In this document: piece after piece, positions 1-7,895 of the stretch
How the letters are laid out: every line of letters begins with the position of its first letter
Position numbering within the stretch: position 1 is the first letter of the stretch
Source: Acidobacteriota bacterium
GTDB lineage: Bacteria; Acidobacteriota; Thermoanaerobaculia; Multivoradales; JAHEKO01
Direction: 5' to 3'
Assembly: GCA_024638355.1 (NCBI GenBank)
Contig: JAHEKO010000014.1
Span: forward strand, 1-10,844
Length of the DNA: 10,844 bases
Translations under genes and position numbers: made by a program
The notes under the pieces: model-generated
What the model was told of the DNA's origin: nothing
Seen by the model: only the letters and a program-made list of their open reading frames with translations
Databases searched by the model: none

Positions 1-947
1 CGGTCGCCGATGCCCGTCTCCACCGACAGGCGCTCGGCGGTGCCGTCTTCACCCACCCGGAAGACGTAGATCGCGTCGCTGCGCAAGATCAGCGCGTCCC
101 TCGGCACCGCGACGACCTCCTTCGGGTCGCTCGACGGCAGGGCGACCTTGACGGCGCTGCCGACGACCCAGGGATCGCCTTCGAGCCGCACCCGCACCTC
201 GAACAGCCGCGAGCGCTCGTCGCCGACGCGCACGATGCGCTTGATCGAGCCGGAGCCCACTCGACCCCGGCCTTCGATCTCGACGGTGAGGCCTTCGGTC
301 AGGAACGGCTCGACCGACAGCGGCGCCCGGGCGCTCACCTCGACCTGGTCGACGTTCACCAGGCGCACCACCTCCTCGCCGGCGGAGGTGTGGCCGCCGG
401 GCTGCTGGAGGCGCTCGACGACCTTGCCGGTGAACGGCGCCCGTACCGTGCAGCGGGAGATCCAGAACTCGGTCTGCTCGCGAGTGACGCGGGCCGACTC
501 GAGATTCTGAACGGCCGTCTCGCGGCGGGAGACGGTCTCCTCGAGGTCGTTGGCGGAGATGATCTGCTGCTCGGCGAGCCGGCGGCGCCGCTCGAGCTGC
601 TGATCGACGAACCGGAGCTCGGCCTCGAGACGCTTGATCTGGGCCTCGTTGGTGCGCAGCTGGAGACGGAGGGCGGCGTCGTCGATCCGCGCCAGCGGCG
701 CGCCCTTCTCGACGACGTCGCCGACCTCGACGACCCAATCGAGCCGCCCGGCAGCCTCGGCGGCGATCCGCGCGTCGTTGCGGCTCACGACCGTACCCGG
801 CACCCAGGTGAGAGAGCGCATCTCGGTGCGCTCGGCGGCGACCACCTCGACCGGAGCCGGCGGCGGGCCCTGGGATCCGGGCTGCGCGCCGAGGGCGCCG
901 GCGACGAGGAACGAGACGGCGGCGAGCGACGCCCGTGAGTGCCTCAC
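1..947 (-). CDS. RND efflux periplasmic adaptor (HlyD/MFP family), 3' end outside window
   Basis: Periplasmic adaptor subunit that would bridge the RND permease encoded just upstream to an outer-membrane channel. The reading frame starts at GTG (947-945) and stays open for 315 codons to the window edge, so the C-terminus is missing. The N-terminus (MRHSRASLAAVSFLVAGALG) looks like a signal peptide. It is followed by a beta/lipoyl half-motif (around residues 57-90, with AGRLDWVVEVGDVVEKGAPL), a coiled-coil hairpin rich in E/R/Q (around 93-155), the second lipoyl half (around 165-195, RCTVRAPFTGKVVERL) and a beta-barrel region (LVNVDQVEVSARAPLSVEPF), all in family order. The GTG overlaps the permease TGA as GTGA, which implies translational coupling. 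A GGAGG lies 4 nt upstream. The family is confident; the exported substrate cannot be told. Confidence 0.93.
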   Translation of the reverse strand, partial: MRHSRASLAAVSFLVAGALGAQPGSQGPPPAPVEVVAAERTEMRSLTWVPGTVVSRNDARIAAEAAGRLDWVVEVGDVVEKGAPLARIDDAALRLQLRTNEAQIKRLEAELRFVDQQLERRRRLAEQQIISANDLEETVSRRETAVQNLESARVTREQTEFWISRCTVRAPFTGKVVERLQQPGGHTSAGEEVVRLVNVDQVEVSARAPLSVEPFLTEGLTVEIEGRGRVGSGSIKRIVRVGDERSRLFEVRVRLEGDPWVVGSAVKVALPSSDPKEVVAVPRDALILRSDAIYVFRVGEDGTAERLSVETGIGD

Positions 948-3900
948 GACGCCTCCCTGAGCTCTTCGGCGGCGCGCAGAGCCGGCCGCTTTCTGGCCCC
1001 CTCGCCGATTCGCAGGAGGCTCGGCAGGAGGACCAGCGTAAAGAGGGTGCTGACCGACATGCCGCCGACGATCACCGCCGCGAGGCCGCGGTAGATGACG
1101 CTGCCGGTGCCGGGATTGAGCAGGAGCGGCAGCATGCCGAAGATCGAGGTCAGCGTGCTCATGAAGATCGGCCGCATGCGGACGCGCAGCGCCTGGCGAA
1201 CGGCCTCGCGCCGCTCCATGCCGTCGCGCTCGGCCTGGCGGGTCTGGTGGACCAGGAGAATCGCGTTGTTGACCACCAGCCCGAGCAGGATGATGAAGCC
1301 GATCATCGTGAGCAGATCGAGCGGCTGGAAGCTGATCAGGTTCAACAGCCTGAGCGCCACCACGCCGCCCACGGTGGCGAGCGGCAACGCCAATACCACC
1401 AGCAGGCTGTCTTTCATCGAGCTGAACAGCGCGCTCATCAGAAGGAAGAGCACGATCAGGGCGATGCCGAAGTTCTGCGACATGTTGCGGATGGCGTTGG
1501 CCAGGTTGTCGGCGCTGCCGCCGTACTGAACGGCGCCGTCTTCAGGCAGGAGCGCGAGGAGTCGAGGCTCGACATCGGCTTTGAGCGTCGCCACCGCCTC
1601 CTCGAGCGACAGGCCGTCGGGCGGCGAGACGGTCAATGTCACCGTTCGCTTGCGGTCGATCCGGTGAATGCTCGACGGCCCGACGGTACGCTCGATCCGG
1701 ACCAGCTCGCCGAGCGGGGTGAGCGGGCCGGCGGGCGTAGCCAGCGGCAGCCCGGCGAGCTCCTCGGGGTCGCTCCACTCCTCGGCGCGCAGGATGATGT
1801 TCATCCGCTTCTCGCCGTCGAAGTGCTCGCCCAGCCAGAGGCCGTCGCCGATCGCGCGCACCACGCTGCCGACCTGGCTGCGGGTCCAGCCGACCTCGGC
1901 GATCCGCCGGTCGTCGGGGATCAGCCGCAGCTCGGGCTCGGCGAGCTCGGTGCCGGGAAAGACCTGGGTCTGGGCGCCCGGCACCGCCTCGCTGATGGCC
2001 GGAATGGCGGCGGCCCCCGCTTCCATCAGCGCCTCGACGTCGGAGCCCTGCAGGTGCATGACGATCTCGCGGCTGCTCGAGAAGCCGCCGAAGAGTCCGC
2101 CTCGGTAGACCACGGCGCGGGTGTCGGGGAAGCCGGCGACGACTTCCTGACGCACGATCGCCTCGAGCTCGTCGACCCGCGATTGGTCTTTGGCGCGCAC
2201 GCCGAGGGTGCCGCCTCCGGGCCAGACGATGGCGTAGTAGTTCTTGAGCGCCGGCTCCTTCTCGCCGTCCATGTAGGGCCGCAGGCGCTCGACCACCGGC
2301 TCGATGATCTCGCGCTCGATGGTCTCGACGTTGGAGCCCGGGGGAAAGCTGAAGAAGGCGTCTACCGCGTCGCGCTTCACCGGCGGCAGGTAGTCGAGCC
2401 GCGGCATCATCACCCAGGTCAGCGCGAGCGGAATCGCCATCAGACCGGCGATCAGGGCCAGGCGTCGGCGCGGACGGTCGGTGATCTCGGTGATCCGATC
2501 GGCGATGCGGTCCCAGAACTCGGCGTGGACGTCGGTGAGCCGGGCGCTCGACAGATACTTGCGTGCCGCGGTGGGGAGGACCGTGACCGCGACGATCAGG
2601 GAGATCGTGACCGCGATGGCGATGGTCAGCGCCAGGTCGGCGAAGAGCTGGCCCTCGACGTCCTTCAGGTAGATCACCGGCAGGAAGATCGCCACCGTGG
2701 TGGCGGTCGAGGCGACGAGCGCGCCCCAGACCTGATTGGCGCCCTCGAGGGAGCCCTCTTGCGGCGAGCGGCCCGACTCGCGCAAGCGCACGACGTTCTC
2801 GAGCACGATGATAGCCGCGTCCAGCACCATGCCGACGGCGAAGGCGAGTCCGGCGAGCGAGATCACGTTGAGCGACCTGCCGCCGACGTTGAGCACGACG
2901 AAGGTCGCCAGCACCGAGATCGGAATCGCGGTCGCGACCAGGAGCGTCGCCCGCCCCTGGCGCAGGAACCACCAGAGGACTCCGGTCGCCAGCAGGATGC
3001 CGAGGAAGAGGTTGCTGGTGACCAGGTTGATCGCTCGGTAGATGAAGACCGAGGCGTCGAAGCTCTGGGCGATGGTGAGGCCGTTCTCGGCCAGGACCCC
3101 GTCGCGTAGCCGCGCCACCTCCGCCTTGACCGCGTTGAGCGTCTCGAGAACGTTGGCGCCCGACTCGCGATCGACGCGGATGGCCATCGCGGGATTGTTG
3201 TTCTGGACCGAGAAGCCGCCCTGCTCGGCGCGCTCGACCGAGATCTGGGCGACGTCTCCCAACGTCACGGGGCTTCCCTCGCGCCACTCGAGCACCATGC
3301 CGGCGAGCTGGTCGGGCTGATAGCGGCCGGCGAAGCGCAGGGAGTAGCGCCGGCGGCCGACATCCACCGCGCCGCCCGAGACGTCGTTGGCGCTGCCGGC
3401 GCGAGCCGCCACGGCCGGAATCTGAACCCCCAGCTCGGCGGCTCGGTAGGGGTCGAAGCGGATGACCAGCTCCTGCTCCTCCCAGGCCATCACGTCGACG
3501 CCGGCGACTCCGGGAATGGTCTCGATGCGGCGCGAGACCACGTCCTCGACCAGCGGCTGGTAGGAGTCGATCGTCCGCTCGTTGCCGGGCAGGAGCTGGA
3601 TGAAGAACCAGGAGAGCGCCTCGTTCGACCCGCCGCCGAAGCCGCCGCCCATGTTGATCACCGGCGGCGTGGCGTCACGCGGCAGAGGCGGCAGGCGGTT
3701 CATGCGGCTGATCACGTCGATCAGCGTCTGCTCCATGTCGGTCTCGAGCCCGAAGGTGAGGTTGATGAAGCTACCGCCCGAGTTGGCGTTGGTGTTCAGC
3801 TCCTTGAGGCCGGGGAGCCCCTGGAGCACCTCCTCCTGCGGCTCGAGAATCTCGGACTCGACCTCCTGCGGCGAGGCCGAGCGCCAGCCGGTCCAGATCG

Positions 3901-4036
3901 AGATCTGCGGCCGCTCGATGTCCGGAAAGAGCTGTACCGGGAGCTTGGCCAGGCTGAAGAGGCCGAAGACGCCGACCACGGCTACGGCGACCAGGACGGC
4001 GGCGGGGTTGCGGAGCGAGCTGGCGGTGAGGTTCAT
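944..4036 (-). CDS. RND efflux permease (AcrB/MexB-like superfamily)
   Basis: Proton-driven inner-membrane transporter, expected to work as a trimer with the adaptor encoded immediately downstream. The full length of 1030 residues is typical of the HAE family. TM1 lies at about residues 10-30, and two large periplasmic loops separate the first and seventh TM segments from the rest of each half. The TM4 motif reads AVGMVLDAAIIVLENV, with a single acidic residue (Asp406) where AcrB has an Asp pair. The TM10 motif reads GLVVNNAILLV, with Asn923 where AcrB has the essential Lys940. The family block RMRPIFMSTLTSIFGMLPLL follows. The ATG at 4036 has a GAGAGG ribosome-binding site 6 nt upstream. It is first gene of a leftward operon and is divergent from the hydrolase gene. 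RND membership is certain; the subclass and substrate (drug, lipid, metal) are not. Confidence 0.96.
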   Translation of the reverse strand: MNLTASSLRNPAAVLVAVAVVGVFGLFSLAKLPVQLFPDIERPQISIWTGWRSASPQEVESEILEPQEEVLQGLPGLKELNTNANSGGSFINLTFGLETDMEQTLIDVISRMNRLPPLPRDATPPVINMGGGFGGGSNEALSWFFIQLLPGNERTIDSYQPLVEDVVSRRIETIPGVAGVDVMAWEEQELVIRFDPYRAAELGVQIPAVAARAGSANDVSGGAVDVGRRRYSLRFAGRYQPDQLAGMVLEWREGSPVTLGDVAQISVERAEQGGFSVQNNNPAMAIRVDRESGANVLETLNAVKAEVARLRDGVLAENGLTIAQSFDASVFIYRAINLVTSNLFLGILLATGVLWWFLRQGRATLLVATAIPISVLATFVVLNVGGRSLNVISLAGLAFAVGMVLDAAIIVLENVVRLRESGRSPQEGSLEGANQVWGALVASTATTVAIFLPVIYLKDVEGQLFADLALTIAIAVTISLIVAVTVLPTAARKYLSSARLTDVHAEFWDRIADRITEITDRPRRRLALIAGLMAIPLALTWVMMPRLDYLPPVKRDAVDAFFSFPPGSNVETIEREIIEPVVERLRPYMDGEKEPALKNYYAIVWPGGGTLGVRAKDQSRVDELEAIVRQEVVAGFPDTRAVVYRGGLFGGFSSSREIVMHLQGSDVEALMEAGAAAIPAISEAVPGAQTQVFPGTELAEPELRLIPDDRRIAEVGWTRSQVGSVVRAIGDGLWLGEHFDGEKRMNIILRAEEWSDPEELAGLPLATPAGPLTPLGELVRIERTVGPSSIHRIDRKRTVTLTVSPPDGLSLEEAVATLKADVEPRLLALLPEDGAVQYGGSADNLANAIRNMSQNFGIALIVLFLLMSALFSSMKDSLLVVLALPLATVGGVVALRLLNLISFQPLDLLTMIGFIILLGLVVNNAILLVHQTRQAERDGMERREAVRQALRVRMRPIFMSTLTSIFGMLPLLLNPGTGSVIYRGLAAVIVGGMSVSTLFTLVLLPSLLRIGEGARKRPALRAAEELREAS

Positions 4037-4159
4037 CGGCGGCCTCTCAGAATAGTCGAATCCAGCCCGATCGGCCCTCTCGACCGGACCGAAAAGCGCG
4101 AGCTCGGATCGTGCATATGAGTACGGAGGGGCGAGGCGCAGGGTTGCTTCGTGCTTGCC

Positions 4160-4188
4160 TTGACTTCGATCCGTCGCCCCCGCAGAAT
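4160..4188 (+). promoter_or_regulatory. Putative sigma70-type promoter for the alpha/beta hydrolase gene
   Basis: TTGACT (4160-4165) is followed by a 17 nt spacer and CAGAAT (4183-4188), matching the consensus -35 in five of six and -10 in four of six positions. Transcription would start near 4195 and give a leader of about 55 nt before the GTG at 4251. The prediction is from sequence only; housekeeping promoters in GC-rich phyla often deviate from this consensus. Confidence 0.4.
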
Positions 4189-4236
4189 GCCTTCAGTTCA
4201 TCTACAGCAGTCCGGGAATCCTCCGCGAACGCGGTG

Positions 4237-4243
4237 AAAGGAG
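4237..4243 (+). promoter_or_regulatory. Ribosome-binding site fixing the GTG start at 4251
   Basis: AAAGGAG sits 7 nt before GTG 4251. This strong, ideally spaced Shine-Dalgarno supports the GTG as the true start. Confidence 0.75.
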
Positions 4244-4250
4244 TTCGACC

Positions 4251-5567
4251 GTGGCGAAACCACTGCCGGCTGGGCCTTTCGAGACCCTCGACCTGGGCGA
4301 CGGAAAGACCGCGCCCGTCTATCTGATTCCGTTCGACAAGCGGGGCCGCTGCAAGGCGCCGAAAACGCGCAAGCACCTGATCAAGGCGGCGAAGAAGGGC
4401 GATTTCACGCACGTGTTCCTCTTCTCGCACGGCTGGAACAACACCTTCAAGCGGGCCTTGAAGAGCTATCGAGAGTTCTTCGAGCTGTTCGGCAAGATCC
4501 GGGAGGCGAGCGATCCGCTGCCCGACTATCGGCCCCTGCTGGTCGGCGTCATCTGGCCGAGCATCAGCCTGCTGCTCCCCTGGGAGCGGCCGCCCAGGAT
4601 GCGGGCCCTGTCGCCCGAGCTCGACCCGGCCGACGAGGTCGACGAGACCGTGGACGAGCTCGACGAGATCGCAGCCGATCTGCCGGAGGAGAGCGTCGAG
4701 CGGTTCTACGAGCTGGCCGGCGGCGACGAGTTGAACGACGCGGAAGCGATGGAGCTGGCGCAGATCCTCCAACCTCTCTACCGGGCCGAGGATCCCGACG
4801 ACGAGTCGGAACCGCCATCCAGCGAAGAGCTGGTGGGGATGTGGCGCGAGGTGGGAACCGCCCTGGACGCCGAGCTGCCGGAGGGAGAGCAGGTCCGCAC
4901 GCGCGGGCTCGACAAGCTCGATCCGCGCAACGTGGTCCGCGCCTTCACCGTCTGGAAGATGAAGGACCGTGCCGGGAAGGTCGGCGCCGCGGGCGTCGGT
5001 CCGCTCCTCGCCGACCTCATCCGCGCCGCCGACGGCGCCCGTGCCCATCTGATCGGACACTCCTTCGGCGCCAAGATCGTGCTTTCGGCGGCCAAGGCGC
5101 TGCCCGCGGGGAGCGACGGCAAGGTCGAGTCGGCGCTGCTGCTCCAGCCGGCGATCAACGGCTGGGCCTTCGCCGCGGACGTGGCCGGCAGGGGCTTTCC
5201 GGGCGGGTATCGCAAGGTGCTGTCGGTGGTTCGGCAGCCGATCCTCTCGACCTTCAGCCGCCACGACGCGCCGCTCACCAAGTTCTTTCATCTGGCCGTC
5301 CGGCGCAAAGGCGATCTGGGGGAGACGCGGGCGCTCACGCCCGCGCCGAAGCTGTACGGAGCGCTGGGAGGCTTCGGTCCGGTCGGCACCCCCGATCCGG
5401 AGGGCAAGGAGCTCGTGATGCCGGGCAACGGGCAGGCCTACCCGGACTTCGGGTCGGAGACCGAGGTCGTCGGCCTCAAGGGCGACGAGTTCATCGATGG
5501 CCACGGCGGCGTGCGCAACGAGCACACGGCCTGGGCGCTCTTCACCCAGGTGCGCCGAACGGCCTAG
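4251..5567 (+). CDS. Alpha/beta-hydrolase fold protein with acidic insertion
   Basis: Predicted cytoplasmic serine hydrolase of 438 residues; the substrate is unknown. Visible hallmarks are the strand and oxyanion region VFLFSHGWNN (His60-Gly61-Trp62), the nucleophile elbow GHSFG with Ser271, a likely acid residue in FSRHDAPL (Asp339), and a candidate catalytic His425 in RNEHTAW near the C-terminus. Between core strands, about residues 120-190 form a highly acidic insertion (runs of D and E) that may be a lid or protein-binding segment. No signal peptide or membrane segment is seen. The GTG start has a strong ribosome-binding site. The gene is followed after 57 bp by the DUF427 gene on the same strand, so the two may be co-transcribed. 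The fold call is confident from the spacing of triad motifs. Esterase, lipase or acyl-transfer activity cannot be distinguished. Confidence 0.85.
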   Translation: MAKPLPAGPFETLDLGDGKTAPVYLIPFDKRGRCKAPKTRKHLIKAAKKGDFTHVFLFSHGWNNTFKRALKSYREFFELFGKIREASDPLPDYRPLLVGVIWPSISLLLPWERPPRMRALSPELDPADEVDETVDELDEIAADLPEESVERFYELAGGDELNDAEAMELAQILQPLYRAEDPDDESEPPSSEELVGMWREVGTALDAELPEGEQVRTRGLDKLDPRNVVRAFTVWKMKDRAGKVGAAGVGPLLADLIRAADGARAHLIGHSFGAKIVLSAAKALPAGSDGKVESALLLQPAINGWAFAADVAGRGFPGGYRKVLSVVRQPILSTFSRHDAPLTKFFHLAVRRKGDLGETRALTPAPKLYGALGGFGPVGTPDPEGKELVMPGNGQAYPDFGSETEVVGLKGDEFIDGHGGVRNEHTAWALFTQVRRTA

Positions 5568-5574
5568 GGCGAGA

Positions 5575-5588
5575 CCGCGCATACGCGG
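5575..5588 (+). terminator. Small GC hairpin after the hydrolase gene
   Basis: CCGCG (5575-5579) and CGCGG (5584-5588) can pair around a CATA tetraloop, 8 nt after the stop codon. There is no T-tract, so it is at best a weak or factor-dependent terminator, or a stabilising 3' structure. The rest of the 57 bp gap before the next gene shows nothing else. Confidence 0.2.
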
Positions 5589-5624
5589 GCGTCGCGTCGG
5601 CGAATCTATCCACGAGGTAGATCG

Positions 5625-6173
5625 ATGACGAGCGACTGGATCGAGGCGGCACGTGCAAGCTGGAGGTGGCGGGGTCAGGAACGGCCCCCGTTCGCCGTCG
5701 AGCCACGCCCCGGACAGGAGTCGGTGTGGGACTACCCGCGGCCGCCGGCGGTCGAGCCGGTCGCGCAGCCGGTCCGGATCGAGGTCGACTCCCTCGTGCT
5801 GGCGGAGACCGAGCGAGCCGTGCGGGTCCTGGAGACGGCCAGCGCGCCCGCGGTCTACCTGCCGTTCGAAGACGTCCGCATGGACCTGATGCGGCGCGAG
5901 GGCGGCGGCACGGTGTGCGAGTGGAAGGGGCCCTGGATCCACTGGGCGGTCGAAACCGGCGAGCGTCGGATCCGCCGGGCGGCGTGGAGCTACACCGACC
6001 CCTGGTCCGGCTTCGAGGCGCTTCGCGACCATCTCGGCTTCTATCCCTCCAAGGTCAGCTGCCGGCTGGGCGGCCGGCGCGTCGACCCGCAGCCGGGCGG
6101 CTTCTACGGCGGCTGGGTGACGCCCGAGATCGTCGGCCCGATGAAGGGCGAGCCGGGTACCGGCGGCTGGTAG
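5625..6173 (+). CDS. DUF427 domain protein (Pfam NTP_transf_9 family)
   Basis: A 182-residue soluble protein of the DUF427 family, whose biochemical role is not established. The family signature is nearly complete: ESVWDYPRPP (around residues 32-41), RAVRVLETASAP followed by YLPFEDVRMDLM, the invariant-looking CEWKGPW block, AAWSYTDPW, and the C-terminal VDPQPGGFYGGWVTPEIVGP motif followed by KGEPGT. Its length is usual for the longer members, with an extra N-terminal segment containing the WDYPRPP motif. The ATG at 5625 follows a GAGG 7 nt upstream. No signal peptide or TM segment is present. It lies 57 bp after the hydrolase gene and 198 bp before the kinase gene, and it appears unrelated to the redox cluster. 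The family is confident; the function is unknown. Confidence 0.92.
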   Translation: MTSDWIEAARASWRWRGQERPPFAVEPRPGQESVWDYPRPPAVEPVAQPVRIEVDSLVLAETERAVRVLETASAPAVYLPFEDVRMDLMRREGGGTVCEWKGPWIHWAVETGERRIRRAAWSYTDPWSGFEALRDHLGFYPSKVSCRLGGRRVDPQPGGFYGGWVTPEIVGPMKGEPGTGGW

Positions 6174-6179
6174 CCGGTA
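6158..6179 (+). terminator. Inverted repeat across the DUF427 stop codon
   Basis: TACCGGC (6158-6164) pairs with GCCGGTA (6173-6179) around an 8 nt loop that contains the start of the TAG stop. The 7 bp stem is perfect but no T-run follows, so a termination role is only possible, not shown. Confidence 0.25.
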
Positions 6180-6371
6180 GGCACCGCCTCCCACGCGCAC
6201 GGCGAAGGGCGGGGCGTCGGCGGGCGATGCACGCCCGTTGGAGTAGTTCGGGCTCCGTGCCCGCGGGTGGGCCGGGGATCGCCGGGCAATGGGATGATGG
6301 ATGCGCGGAGCTCTCCCTCGGCTCGCGTATGCGCCCCAGGGGAGCCAAGCCGTCTCAACGCAGAGGCTGGC
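6174..6371. other. Gene-free leader region upstream of the sensor kinase
   Basis: This 198 bp gap precedes the redox-signalling cluster and must carry its promoter. I see a small inverted repeat, CGGGC (6249-6253) with GCCCG (6259-6263), and no recognisable sigma54 (TGGC-TTGC) or clear sigma70 pair. I could not match it to any riboswitch class. The kinase frame remains open back to an ATG at 6267, but the extension is low-complexity and lacks a ribosome-binding site, so it is treated as non-coding. Confidence 0.45.
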
Positions 6372-7895
6372 ATGTTCGACCGGATCACGTCGAAGTTGAT
6401 TCTGGCGGTCGCAATCGTCGCGATCATCCTGATCGGCGTCTTCTCGTACCTGATCGTCGGCTCCCATCACCGCGAGCTGATCTCGCGTGTCGAGCACAGC
6501 GCGGTTCAGCTCAGCGAGACGATCAAGAGCAGCACCAGATACGACATGCTGCTGAATCGGCGCGAGGACCTGCACCGCATCATCGATACGGTCGGTAATC
6601 AAGACGGCATCGAGAAGGTCCGGATCCTCAACAAGGAGGGGGCCATCATCTACTCGCGCGACTCCGAGTCGGTCGGAACCATGGTCGACAAGCAGGCGGA
6701 GGCCTGCTACGTGTGCCACGCCGAAGATCTGCCGCTCGAGCGCTTGTCGATTCCCGACCGGACCAGAATCTTCGAGACCAACGGCGTTCGCAACCTCGGC
6801 ATCATCAACCCGATCTACAACGAGCCGAGCTGCTGGGAAGCGGATTGCCACGCCCACGCACCGACCCAGAAAGTGCTCGGTGTCCTCGACGTGACGATGT
6901 CGCTGGCCGAGGTCGACGACCAGATTCTCGCGAGCGGAAGAAAGATCCTCCTCTTGCTGGTGACCGCCATCTTCCTGACCGGGGTCACGATCTGGCTGTT
7001 CGTCCAGAGGCTGATCGGCCGACCGGTGAGCGAGCTGGTCAAGGCCACGAACGCCGTCGCGGCAGGGGATCTGTCGTACAAGCTCGAGGTGCGCGGCGAG
7101 GACGAGATCGGACAGCTGGCGCGGAGCTTCAACGACATGACCGAGCGCCTGTCCGAGGCGCAACGCCAGATCCAGCAGTCTGACCGCCTCGCTTCGCTGG
7201 GGCGCCTGGCCGCCGGCATCGCCCACGAGATCAACAACCCCCTGACCGGAGTCCTGACCTACTCCAGCTTCCTGCTGAAGCGATCCGCGGAGGGGAGCGA
7301 GACGCGGGAGGACCTGGAGACGATTGTCCGAGAGACCAAGCGATGTCGCGACATCGTCAAGGGGCTGCTCGATTTCGCCCGCCGGGTGCCGAGCGTCGAC
7401 GGCGAGGTGAGCGCGAACGCCGTCATCGAGCGAGCGGTGAAGATCGTCCGCAATCAGCTGAGCTTCGACAACATCCTGGTCTCCAGTCCGAGCGCCGAGG
7501 AGGACATCGTCTTCTGGGCGAACGAGAACCAGATCCTGCAGGTGCTCATCAACCTGTTGATGAACTCGGCGGACGCGATCGGAGAGGCGGGCGGCTCGAT
7601 CACCGTCGAGACGCGGCTCGATCGCGAGGGCGACCGCGAGCATGTGGAGATCGACGTCGTCGACACCGGCAAGGGGATCGAGCCGGAGAATCTGGGCCAG
7701 GTCTTCGATCCCTTCTTCACCACCAAGGTGAAGCGAGGCACGGGCCTCGGTCTCGCCGTAGCCTGGGCCATCGTCGAGAAGCACGGCGGAACGATCTCGG
7801 TCGAGAGCACGCCGGATCGGGGCACGAAATTCTCGGTCCGGCTGCCGCGCGATCGCGAACCGGCGCCTTTCCTCAAGGGAGAGCAGACGCGGTGA
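6372..7895 (+). CDS. Membrane sensor histidine kinase with haem-binding (CxxCH) periplasmic Cache-like domain
   Basis: A 507-residue inner-membrane kinase. TM1 spans about residues 7-29 and TM2 about 191-215. The periplasmic region between them resembles a single Cache/PAS-like sensor (VRILNKEGAIIYSRDSESVG, later VLGVLDVTMSL). An insertion there carries a c-type haem motif CYVCH (Cys112, Cys115, His116) and a second, wider CWEADCHAH (Cys154, Cys159, His160, His162). HAMP follows at about 216-268, then the HisKA H-box AAGIAHEINNPLTG with phospho-acceptor His285. The HATPase domain has its N-box (NLLMNSADAIGE), G1 (DVVDTGKGI), F-box (DPFFTTK) and G2 (RGTGLGLAVAWAIVEKHGG). ATG 6372 is chosen over the upstream ATG 6267 because GAGG sits 5 nt before it and TM1 follows directly. 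The stop overlaps the next gene's GTG. By established precedent, periplasmic haem Cache/PAS sensors (the Geobacter chemoreceptors GSU0582 and GSU0935) respond to redox or ligand state; that role here is inferred. Confidence 0.94.
   Translation: MFDRITSKLILAVAIVAIILIGVFSYLIVGSHHRELISRVEHSAVQLSETIKSSTRYDMLLNRREDLHRIIDTVGNQDGIEKVRILNKEGAIIYSRDSESVGTMVDKQAEACYVCHAEDLPLERLSIPDRTRIFETNGVRNLGIINPIYNEPSCWEADCHAHAPTQKVLGVLDVTMSLAEVDDQILASGRKILLLLVTAIFLTGVTIWLFVQRLIGRPVSELVKATNAVAAGDLSYKLEVRGEDEIGQLARSFNDMTERLSEAQRQIQQSDRLASLGRLAAGIAHEINNPLTGVLTYSSFLLKRSAEGSETREDLETIVRETKRCRDIVKGLLDFARRVPSVDGEVSANAVIERAVKIVRNQLSFDNILVSSPSAEEDIVFWANENQILQVLINLLMNSADAIGEAGGSITVETRLDREGDREHVEIDVVDTGKGIEPENLGQVFDPFFTTKVKRGTGLGLAVAWAIVEKHGGTISVESTPDRGTKFSVRLPRDREPAPFLKGEQTR

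Larger units (their letters stand above)
4037..4250. promoter_or_regulatory. Divergent intergenic region between efflux operon and hydrolase gene
   Basis: This 214 bp gap separates two divergently transcribed genes and must hold promoters for both. It is visibly less GC-rich than the flanking genes. A rightward sigma70-like promoter is given separately. I could not pick out a convincing leftward promoter or a clear operator palindrome. Short reading frames crossing the gap lack family similarity and are not called. Confidence 0.5.

Noticed and set aside
49..738. Minus-strand frame of 229 codons at the left edge
   Set aside because: The correct minus-strand frame is the RND adaptor (947 to window edge). 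This frame gives arginine-rich nonsense.
935..3109. Plus-strand open frame of 724 codons opposite the RND permease
   Set aside because: It is antisense to an unmistakable RND permease. The charged, repetitive product rich in D, E, R, H and Q is typical of a GC-rich shadow frame.
6267..6371. Extension of the histidine kinase to an ATG at 6267
   Set aside because: The 35 extra residues are low-complexity, lack a ribosome-binding site and would push a polar tail before TM1. ATG 6372 has GAGG at proper spacing.
4047..7784. Very long minus-strand open frame (1245 codons)
   Set aside because: It runs antisense to three well-supported plus-strand genes. Its product shows only the composition expected from GC-rich codon bias, with no family motif; it is a shadow frame.
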